Source: Flavobacterium dankookense
GTDB taxonomy: Bacteria; Bacteroidota; Bacteroidia; Flavobacteriales; Flavobacteriaceae
Direction of reading: 5' to 3'
Length of the DNA: 64,000 bases
NCBI RefSeq assembly: GCF_004362665.1
Contig: NZ_SNXR01000002.1
Coordinates: 19,028 to 83,027, forward strand
Part shown: piece by piece, positions 41,079 to 47,184 of the stretch
Layout of the letters: every line of letters starts with the position of its first letter
Numbering within the stretch: position 1 is the first letter of the stretch
Program-made: the position numbers and the translations under genes
The notes under the pieces: model-generated
Seen by the model: the letters and a program-made list of their open reading frames with translations, nothing else
The model's database searches: none
Told to the model about the DNA's origin: nothing

Positions 41079-41615
41079 TTATGATAATTGGTTTAAGATA
41101 AATTGGATGCGTTCTTCTACTGTTCCTGTTGGCACTTCTATCAATTCGTAGTTGTAGTTTTGGTAGGTTTCCTTTAAATGGTCGAATAGGAGTGTGGCTT
41201 GTTCAAAGTTTTCGTAGCGCGCTTCGTCACTTTCGTAGATTTCTTCCCATGGTGGAAGGACAAATATTTTTGAGTATTTATGTTCATGACATGCTTGGTC
41301 AAAAAATGCCGGATAACTATCGCCGATGTAATGCATGTAAGCTAAAATATCGGGTATTCCGCGGTCTAAGAAAACTATTTCGGCTTGGTCTTGAAGTGCA
41401 CTTTGGTATTGTTTTCTTCTTCCTTCGAGAAGGAGTTCGCTAAAGAGTAACGGTTTTTCTAGAAATAGTTGTTCGATGCCTTGTTTCTTAGCTTCAAGGG
41501 TAATTTGGCGTGAAATTTCGGGGAAACACGAGTAGCCTTGTTCGATTAATCCATCGATGATTGTGGTTTTGCCCGTTCCTGGACCGCCAGTGATTACAAC
41601 TAATTCTTTTTCCAA
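41079..41615 (-). CDS. Small P-loop ATPase/kinase (AAA family, NadR-like)
   Basis: 178-residue nucleotide-binding protein. Walker A is ITGGPGTGKTT near the N-terminus, with a Walker B-like VFLDRGIPDILAYM and a conserved IFVLPPWEEIY. It resembles the predicted kinase-like ATPases related to NadR and is of unknown substrate. I choose a TTG start (LEKELVVITGG): the longer open frame back to an ATG 37 codons upstream crosses a perfect -7 element and reads as Asn/Lys-rich non-conserved sequence. Confidence 0.82.
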   Translation of the reverse strand: MEKELVVITGGPGTGKTTIIDGLIEQGYSCFPEISRQITLEAKKQGIEQLFLEKPLLFSELLLEGRRKQYQSALQDQAEIVFLDRGIPDILAYMHYIGDSYPAFFDQACHEHKYSKIFVLPPWEEIYESDEARYENFEQATLLFDHLKETYQNYNYELIEVPTGTVEERIQFILNQLS

Positions 41616-41635
41616 GGGTTTTAAAAAATAAGCCG

Positions 41636-41643
41636 CAAATTTA
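41636..41643 (-). promoter_or_regulatory. -7 element of the P-loop ATPase gene
   Basis: Perfect TAAATTTG on the minus strand, 20 bp before the TTG start. Its place inside the longer frame is the main reason for the internal start. Confidence 0.6.
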
Positions 41644-41835
41644 TTGAAAGTATTTAGAATAGCGAAAGTGTTTTGGGATTTATTTGGATTTCTTTTTGGA
41701 TTATTTTTTTGTAGAATATTTAACAATATGTTTGTTTGGCTGACAATTTTGTGTCAAATACAAATACTTTATTTGAATTACTTTATAGACTTAACCTAAT
41801 TTATAGATGTAATAGTTTTTTAAAATTCAAATAGT

Positions 41836-41940
41836 TACTCTTTTAGCCCTGATGGAAGTGGAAATCCTGTCATTGCGATTTTGAATTGTGAGATGTTACT
41901 GCTTTCTTCCTCGCAATGACAGATTGTAACGAACAGCAGG
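41836..41940. repeat. Palindromic intergenic element
   Basis: CTGTCATTGCGA (41867-41878) and TCGCAATGACAG (41911-41922) form a perfect 12-bp inverted repeat with a 32-nt loop. The flanks AGCCCTGATGGAAGTGGAAATC and ATTGTAACGAACAGCAGG resemble a repeat type I recall from many Flavobacterium intergenic regions. It occupies the gene-free stretch between the ATPase and DUF2452 genes, which otherwise shows nothing but a 27-codon open frame. Confidence 0.7.
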
Positions 41941-41972
41941 AATATGGAAAGCAAGAAAGCGATAAAGTTTCG

Positions 41973-41999
41973 CTTCAAAAGAAATTCAAAACAACTTTT
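41973..41999 (+). repeat. Direct repeat, copy 1 (before the DUF2452 gene)
   Basis: CTTCAAAAGAAATTCAAAAC and the following ACTTTT match 42694-42720 in 25 of 27 positions, in the same orientation. Confidence 0.75.
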
Positions 42000-42187
42000 A
42001 TTTTTTATCTGTAATTAAATGTAGACTCTTGTAAGTGTGCTAAAAAAACAACACAATGAAAGAAAGTGATAATTTTACTTTCCTCAACAAACGTTATGAA
42101 AAATATAAAAAAATAGAGTTGGGAGCTAAATTGAATTAATTTTACACGTTTAATTTTTAAAATTCAAAACCAATTTTAACCAATTTC

Positions 42188-42607
42188 ATGGAAGAGAAAA
42201 AACCAGACAACGTAGTTTATTCTGAAAAAGAAGGATACAATTCAAGTTTTCTACCTTATGCAACCAATGTTGGTGCGCCAGTTATTAAAACTGATGATGT
42301 TGTTGCCTGGAAAAATAGAGGTATTCACGCTGTTAATAAAGAATTTGAAAATAAGTTTAGTGAGCTTAAGTTGGAATACAAAAAATTAATGGAGGAATAT
42401 AAATGGAATGAGTTGGTTTATAATGCTAAATTTTCATTTGAACCTGTGATTGGCGAGACGTATCATATGTATTTAGGTGATGATGGAAGAGAGTTTCTTT
42501 CACTTATATCACCAACGGAATGGAACAAACAATTTATTGGTACATTCAAACTCAATAGTGATAAAAAATGGATGGTTATTGATACATCTAGTGCGGAATT
42601 TTATTAA
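42188..42607 (+). CDS. DUF2452 family protein
   Basis: 139-residue cytoplasmic protein of unknown function. Features of the family are KPDNVVYSEKEGYNSSFLPYATNVGAP at the N-terminus, read in part as LPYATNVGAPVI, then FEPVIGETYHMY and FLSLISPTEW. No catalytic motif is evident. The gene is flanked by a pair of 27-bp direct repeats and lies upstream of the DUF493-DUF4290-murA group. Confidence 0.85.
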   Translation: MEEKKPDNVVYSEKEGYNSSFLPYATNVGAPVIKTDDVVAWKNRGIHAVNKEFENKFSELKLEYKKLMEEYKWNELVYNAKFSFEPVIGETYHMYLGDDGREFLSLISPTEWNKQFIGTFKLNSDKKWMVIDTSSAEFY

Positions 42608-42693
42608 TGTTTTTAGTAAATCAAATTTTCAAAATCTCTTCCTTTTATTTTGCTGAACAATAACTTTTACTTGAAAGTTCAGCAAATACTTTA

Positions 42694-42720
42694 CTTCAAA
42701 ACAAATTCAAAACAACTTCT
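42694..42720 (+). repeat. Direct repeat, copy 2 (after the DUF2452 gene)
   Basis: Second copy of the 27-bp repeat at 41973-41999, 721 bp away, just upstream of the promoter of the DUF493 gene. Confidence 0.75.
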
Positions 42721-42744
42721 GTTTATAATCTAAAATCAATACTG

Positions 42745-42752
42745 TATATTTG
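42745..42752 (+). promoter_or_regulatory. -7 element of the DUF493-DUF4290 unit
   Basis: Perfect TATATTTG, 18 bp before the chosen ATG of the DUF493 gene; it lies at the start of the longer open frame and supports the internal ATG. Confidence 0.55.
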
Positions 42753-42770
42753 CTTTTATTTTTTAATTGG

Positions 42771-43055
42771 ATGGATAAGAAGACAGAGGAATTTTATATC
42801 AGACTGCGTGAAGAGTTGAACAATACATCAACTTGGCCTAACGAATACTTATACAAATTTATTGTGCCGACGGATGCTAAGAAAATTGAGGAAGTGGAAA
42901 ATGCTTTTGACAATCTTGGCGCTGTTATTCAAACAACGCAATCTAAAACAGGGAAATACACAAGTATTTCTATCAACGTGATGATGGAAAACCCGGATAG
43001 TGTGGTTGAAAAATACATCGAAGTTTCTACAATTGAAGGCATAATATCATTATAA
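42771..43055 (+). CDS. DUF493 family protein (YbeD-like)
   Basis: 94-residue protein with a ferredoxin-like fold expected for DUF493/YbeD. It begins MDKKTEEFYIRLREEL and has WPNEYLYKFIVP followed by SKTGKYTSISINVMM, the usual pattern. Members are thought to act as small regulatory modules. It overlaps none and lies 1 bp before the DUF4290 gene, so they form an operon. Confidence 0.88.
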   Translation: MDKKTEEFYIRLREELNNTSTWPNEYLYKFIVPTDAKKIEEVENAFDNLGAVIQTTQSKTGKYTSISINVMMENPDSVVEKYIEVSTIEGIISL

Positions 43056-43056
43056 A

Positions 43057-43770
43057 ATGTTAGAAAAATATATCAAAGAAAATGCCAATGAAGTGGTGCA
43101 TCATCTTGAATATAATGCGGAACGTCCGCATTTAATTATTCCAGAATATGGCCGTCATTTGCAAAAACTGATTGATCAAGCTACTGAAATTGCAGACAAA
43201 GAAGAACGCAACAAAGCAGCTAAATACATCATTCAAGTAATGGGAAGTTTGAATCCTCACTTGAGAGATGTTCCCGATTTTCAGCACAAACTGTGGGATC
43301 AACTTTTTATTATGTCGGATTTTAAGTTGGAAGTAGATTCACCTTATCCTGTGCCAACTCGCGATGTAATTAATCTAAAGCCAGAACGATTAGCTTATCC
43401 TCAAAAAAACCCAAAATACCGTTTTTATGGTAACAATATTAAGTACATGATTAATGTAGCTAATAGTTGGGAAGAAGGCGAAATGAAAAGTGCGTTGGTG
43501 AAAGTAATTGCCAATCACATGAAAAAATCGTACTTGAGTTGGAACAAAGATACTGTTACTGATGTGGTGATTTTTGAGCATTTATTCGAACTGTCTGATG
43601 GTAAATTGAACTTGTTGCAAAGTAGCGAAGAGTTACTAACGACTACTGATTTAATGCGAACAAACAAAAAGATGTCGAATAAAACGATGCCTCAAAACCT
43701 TAAGATTAAAAACAATAAAATAGGTAAAAAACCTTTTGTAAAAAACAATAATAACAATACAAAACCTTAA
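43057..43770 (+). CDS. DUF4290 family protein
   Basis: 237-residue protein of a Bacteroidota-specific family of unknown function. The first ~190 residues are conserved (EYGRHLQKLIDQA, PHLRDVPDFQHKLWDQL, YPQKNPKYRFYGNNI), with helix-rich character. The last 25 residues are a Lys/Asn-rich tail. It lies between DUF493 and murA, a gene order common in Flavobacteria, which hints at an envelope or division link. Confidence 0.88.
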   Translation: MLEKYIKENANEVVHHLEYNAERPHLIIPEYGRHLQKLIDQATEIADKEERNKAAKYIIQVMGSLNPHLRDVPDFQHKLWDQLFIMSDFKLEVDSPYPVPTRDVINLKPERLAYPQKNPKYRFYGNNIKYMINVANSWEEGEMKSALVKVIANHMKKSYLSWNKDTVTDVVIFEHLFELSDGKLNLLQSSEELLTTTDLMRTNKKMSNKTMPQNLKIKNNKIGKKPFVKNNNNNTKP

Positions 43771-43780
43771 TTTGTATACT

Positions 43781-43839
43781 GTATAATGTAAAATTGTAAA
43801 TCGATACAACATTATACACTATACAATTATACATTATAC
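43781..43839. repeat. Inverted repeat upstream of murA
   Basis: GTATAATGTAAAATTGTA (43781-43798) and TACAATTATACATTATAC (43822-43839) are complementary with one mismatch over 18 bp, separated by 23 bp. It fills most of the gap between the DUF4290 gene and murA. It lacks a T-run and G/C stem, so it is not a typical terminator. Confidence 0.7.
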
Positions 43840-43848
43840 AGAAAAGAA

Positions 43849-45156
43849 ATGGGAACATTTAAAATAGAAGGCGGAATTAGACTAAAAGGAGATGTAACAC
43901 CACAAGGCGCAAAAAACGAAGCGTTGCAAGTTTTATGTCCAGCTTTATTAACCTCAGAAAAAGTTAGAGTAACTAATATTCCCGATATTATTGATGTCAA
44001 TAAATTAATTACGCTACTAGGAAATCTAGGAGTAAAAATTCAGAAAAATGGTCCTGGCGATTATACGTTCCAAGCCGATGAGGTAAATGTTGATTATCTA
44101 AAAACAGACGCTTTCAAAAAAGAAGGCGGAAGTCTTCGTGGTTCGATTATGATTGTTGGTCCACTATTGGCTCGTTTTGGTTGTGGTTATATTCCAAAAC
44201 CAGGTGGTGATAAAATTGGCCGTCGTAGATTAGATACACACTTCGAAGGTTTTATCAATCTTGGTGCAAAATTCCGTTATGAAAGAGAAGACCATTTTTA
44301 TGGAGTAGAAATTGATGGACGATTGAAAGGTGCTTATATGTTATTGGACGAAGCATCAGTTACTGGAACAGCAAACATTGTTATGGCGGCAGTTTTAGCC
44401 GAAGGAACAACTACAATTTATAACGCTGCTTGCGAACCCTATTTGCAACAGTTGTGTAAAATGTTGAACTCTATGGGTGCAAAAATCACCGGAGTTGGTT
44501 CAAACTTATTGACCATAGAAGGAGTAGAAAGTCTTGGCGGATGCGAACACCGAATTCTTCCTGATATGATTGAAATTGGTTCGTGGATTGGTCTTGCGGC
44601 GATGACAAGAAGTGAAATAACTATTAAAAATGTTTCTTGGGATAACTTAGGTGTTATTCCAAGTGTGTTTAGAAAATTAGGAATTACACTTGAACGTCGT
44701 GGCGATGATATTTATATTCCAACACACGAAAACTATGAAGTAAAAACAGATATTGACGGTTCTATTCTTACTATCGCTGATGCGCCTTGGCCAGGATTTA
44801 CACCCGATTTGTTGAGCATTGTTCTCGTTACTGCAACGCAAGCTAATGGAGATGTGTTAATTCACCAAAAAATGTTTGAAAGCCGTCTGTTCTTTGTGGA
44901 TAAATTAATTGATATGGGTGCCAAAATTATGTTGTGTGATCCACACAGAGCTGTAGTTATGGGACACAATTTTAAATCACAATTGAAAGCAACCGTAATG
45001 AGTTCACCAGATATCAGAGCAGGAATTTCATTATTGATTGCGGCGCTTTCTGCAAAAGGAACGTCAACTATTCAAAATATTGAACAAATTGATAGAGGTT
45101 ACGAACGAATTGACGAACGATTGAGAGCTTTAGGAGCAAACATCGTTAGAGTATAA
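43849..45156 (+). CDS. murA: UDP-N-acetylglucosamine 1-carboxyvinyltransferase
   Basis: 435-residue enzyme of the first committed step of peptidoglycan synthesis, transferring enolpyruvyl from PEP to UDP-GlcNAc. Conserved parts are GAKNEALQVLCPALL near the N-terminus and DEASVTGTANIVMAAVLAEG. The active-site loop reads PKPGGDKIGRR: the cysteine found in E. coli MurA (Cys115) is Asp121 here. In other bacteria this change keeps activity but removes the fosfomycin target. It is downstream of the DUF4290 gene. Confidence 0.96.
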   Translation: MGTFKIEGGIRLKGDVTPQGAKNEALQVLCPALLTSEKVRVTNIPDIIDVNKLITLLGNLGVKIQKNGPGDYTFQADEVNVDYLKTDAFKKEGGSLRGSIMIVGPLLARFGCGYIPKPGGDKIGRRRLDTHFEGFINLGAKFRYEREDHFYGVEIDGRLKGAYMLLDEASVTGTANIVMAAVLAEGTTTIYNAACEPYLQQLCKMLNSMGAKITGVGSNLLTIEGVESLGGCEHRILPDMIEIGSWIGLAAMTRSEITIKNVSWDNLGVIPSVFRKLGITLERRGDDIYIPTHENYEVKTDIDGSILTIADAPWPGFTPDLLSIVLVTATQANGDVLIHQKMFESRLFFVDKLIDMGAKIMLCDPHRAVVMGHNFKSQLKATVMSSPDIRAGISLLIAALSAKGTSTIQNIEQIDRGYERIDERLRALGANIVRV

Positions 45157-45160
45157 ATAA

Positions 45161-45604
45161 ATGCGATTTACAGCCTTTTGCCTCCTTTTTTTGTTGCTTT
45201 CTTCTTGTAAAACAACCTTCAGGAGAATTGATGTTAATTCAATTTCTGAGACTGAAAAACAGAAGGTTTACAATTTTGGTAAACGAATTGTAGAAACTTG
45301 TAAAACGCGACAATTTATTCAATTAACTCAAAGAGAAGTAACTAAAAGTCTTTCGGAACTTTCACTTGCAGAAATGCAACATGCTTGTGATGTATTAGAC
45401 AAAAGAAACGGAAAATTTATCGACATGAAACTGATTGAAGTTATTGACGATACTTTTACAAGAGGTTCAAAAATATATCGCTATAAAGCAAATTTTGAAA
45501 GAAATGATTTTGTAAACGAAGTTCGAATTTGGTTGAATACTGACGGAAAGTTTGCCGGAATTATTTGGAAAGAATGGAAAGACGATTACATACCTCATAA
45601 ATAA
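45161..45604 (+). CDS. Hypothetical lipoprotein
   Basis: 147-residue protein with a short lipoprotein signal ending LLLSSC (Cys16). The mature part is charged and contains QFIQLTQREVTKSLSELS and VNEVRIWLNTDGKFAGIIW. It may resemble small Bacteroidota domains of the DUF3887 type, but I do not assign a family. It starts 4 bp after murA and ends at a terminator, so it is probably in the murA transcript. Confidence 0.75.
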   Translation: MRFTAFCLLFLLLSSCKTTFRRIDVNSISETEKQKVYNFGKRIVETCKTRQFIQLTQREVTKSLSELSLAEMQHACDVLDKRNGKFIDMKLIEVIDDTFTRGSKIYRYKANFERNDFVNEVRIWLNTDGKFAGIIWKEWKDDYIPHK

Positions 45605-45607
45605 TCT

Positions 45608-45641
45608 AATCCCAATTTACTACTGTAGATTGGGATTTTTA
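45608..45641 (+). terminator. Intrinsic terminator after the lipoprotein gene
   Basis: AATCCCAAT (45608-45616) / ATTGGGATT (45629-45637) with a 12-nt loop and a T-run. It lies between the lipoprotein and TSUP genes. Confidence 0.8.
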
Positions 45642-45650
45642 ATTACACAA

Positions 45651-46415
45651 ATGGAAACTTATATCATTATATTTCTTTGCATTGCGTCTTTCTTCGCCGG
45701 ATTTGTAGATGCTATTGTTGGCGGTGGCGGTTTAATTCAAACACCTGTAACGATGATATTGTTGCCACAATTGCCTGTGGCGAATGTTATTGGTTCTCTA
45801 AAAATTCCAGCCTTTAGCGGAACAAGTTTTGCCGCTTTTCAATACTTAAAAAAGGTAACAATGAACTGGAAGTTATTAGCATTGATGGCTATTGTTGCCT
45901 TTGGTTCCGCATTTTTTGGTTCGTATTTGTTGACCAAAGTGAGTAACGATTTTATGAAACCATTGCTCTTAGTGGTTTTGATTGGAATAGCCATTTATAC
46001 GTTTGCCAAAAAGAACTTTGGACAACATCAAGAAAAAGATTTTAGTCAAAACAAACAACTATTTCTAGCCATTGCCATTAGTATAGTTATTGGTTTCTAT
46101 GATGGATTTATTGGTCCTGGAACAGGAAGTTTTTTAGTCTTGGCATTTGTAACCGTTTTGGGTTTTGATTTTCTTCATGCTTCGGCTAATGCCAAAATGG
46201 TTAATCTTGCTACTAATTTTGGTTCGATTTGTCTTTTTGTTATCAAAGGAAAAATAATTTGGGCAATCGCTATTCCGATGGCTTTTTGCAATGCACTTGG
46301 TGGTTTTATCGGTGCAAAATTAGCAATAAAAAAAGGCAATACATTCATTAGAAAGTTTTTCCTTTTTGTAGTAATCCTAACGTTAATCCGTTTCGGATAT
46401 GATGTGTTTTTTTAA
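45651..46415 (+). CDS. TSUP family transporter (TauE/SafE)
   Basis: 254-residue membrane protein with about eight transmembrane helices. The first signature is FFAGFVDAIVGGGGLIQTP, and the second-half repeat reads GFYDGFIGPGTGSFLVLAFV; these paired motifs define the family. Likely carries sulfite, an organosulfonate or another anion. The start MET is preferred because the longer open frame runs back over the preceding terminator. The gene is followed by a six-copy 43-bp repeat. Confidence 0.9.
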   Translation: METYIIIFLCIASFFAGFVDAIVGGGGLIQTPVTMILLPQLPVANVIGSLKIPAFSGTSFAAFQYLKKVTMNWKLLALMAIVAFGSAFFGSYLLTKVSNDFMKPLLLVVLIGIAIYTFAKKNFGQHQEKDFSQNKQLFLAIAISIVIGFYDGFIGPGTGSFLVLAFVTVLGFDFLHASANAKMVNLATNFGSICLFVIKGKIIWAIAIPMAFCNALGGFIGAKLAIKKGNTFIRKFFLFVVILTLIRFGYDVFF

Positions 46416-46437
46416 AACAGTAAGAAATTAAGATTTC

Positions 46438-46689
46438 AGATATATACATCCTGAGCGTGTGGTATAGTAAAACAGTTTGTAGATATATATGTCCTGAGCG
46501 CGTAGTATAGCAAAATAGTTTGTAGATATTTATTCCCTGAGCGAGTGGTATAGTAAAACAGTTTGTAGACATATATGTCCTGAGCGAGTAGTATAGTAAA
46601 ATAGTTTGTAGACCTATATTACCTGAGCGCGTAGTATAATAAAGTAGTTTGGTTTTATATATTACCTGAGCGCGTAGTATAATAAATTA
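46438..46689 (+). repeat. 43-bp tandem repeat, about six copies
   Basis: The motif CCTGAGCG recurs at 46450, 46493, 46536, 46579, 46622 and 46665, exactly 43 bp apart. Each unit continues with NGTRGTATAGTAAAAYAG and a T/A-rich end. A partial unit precedes the first copy and the last is cut after ~25 bp. Copies 1 and 3 share GTGG...AAAACAG while copies 2 and 4 share GTAG...AAAATAG, as if 86-bp dimers had been duplicated. It lies in the 3' untranslated part of the TSUP transcript. Confidence 0.92.
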
Positions 46690-46696
46690 AAAAAAA

Positions 46697-46735
46697 TACC
46701 CGTTTGCTTTAGGTATAGCAAACGGGTAATTTTAT
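46697..46735. terminator. Bidirectional intrinsic terminator
   Basis: TACCCGTTTGCT (46697-46708) / AGCAAACGGGTA (46717-46728), a perfect 12-bp stem with an 8-nt loop and A/T runs on both sides. It serves the TSUP gene and the convergent small gene. Confidence 0.9.
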
Positions 46736-46764
46736 AAAATGTATTCTTGTGGTTTTTTAAATAA

Positions 46765-47121
46765 TCACCATTCATTATAAATAACTGAGTCGTTTATGAC
46801 TGCATTGGCAACATGCTTACTTGTAGTTCCCAATGGTGCTAATAGCGTCCATGAATTAACATAAAATAAAGTTATTTTCTTTCCCTCAAAATCTTTTTTG
46901 GCTTTACTTATTTCAAATCCGTTTTCAAAACCGCGGTTGATGTAATATTTTATCTCATCGTTTTCCAATTCAAAGACCAAATCTTTAACACCACCTTCAG
47001 ATACAGATTTAATGATGCCTGAAATTTCAATACAGTTGTCTTTGCCTTTATTCATAGGAATAAGTCCTGAGATTAAAAAGACAATGATCAAGGTAAATGT
47101 AATGTAAAAAACTTTCTTCAT
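46765..47121 (-). CDS. Hypothetical membrane-anchored or secreted protein
   Basis: 118-residue protein with an N-terminal hydrophobic segment (MKKVFYITFTLIIVFLISGL). The first Met-Lys-Lys is preferred over an ATG four codons upstream. The rest is a small, mixed alpha/beta domain with DLVFELENDEIKYYINRGFE and KKITLFYVNSW. I do not recognise the family. It is convergent with the TSUP gene across the terminator. Confidence 0.65.
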   Translation of the reverse strand: MKKVFYITFTLIIVFLISGLIPMNKGKDNCIEISGIIKSVSEGGVKDLVFELENDEIKYYINRGFENGFEISKAKKDFEGKKITLFYVNSWTLLAPLGTTSKHVANAVINDSVIYNEW

Positions 47122-47184
47122 AATTTTATCCATTTTAGTATTAAGAGTAAAACGGATAAAATTACTTTTTATTGTTAGTTTCGA

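Noticed and set aside
42056..42139. 27-codon open frame (MKESDNFTFLNKRYEKYKK...)
   Set aside because: No -7 element or clear ribosome-binding site, low complexity and very short. It cannot be told from chance in AT-rich DNA.
46450..46650. Covarying positions 12 and 24 in the 43-bp repeats as proof of an RNA stem
   Set aside because: The neighbouring positions do not pair, and copies 1/3 and 2/4 being alike is explained more simply by duplication of a dimer.
46450..46687. Possible CRISPR array because of six regularly spaced repeats
   Set aside because: The 43-bp units follow each other without unique spacers and vary along the whole unit; no cas genes are near. It is a tandem minisatellite.
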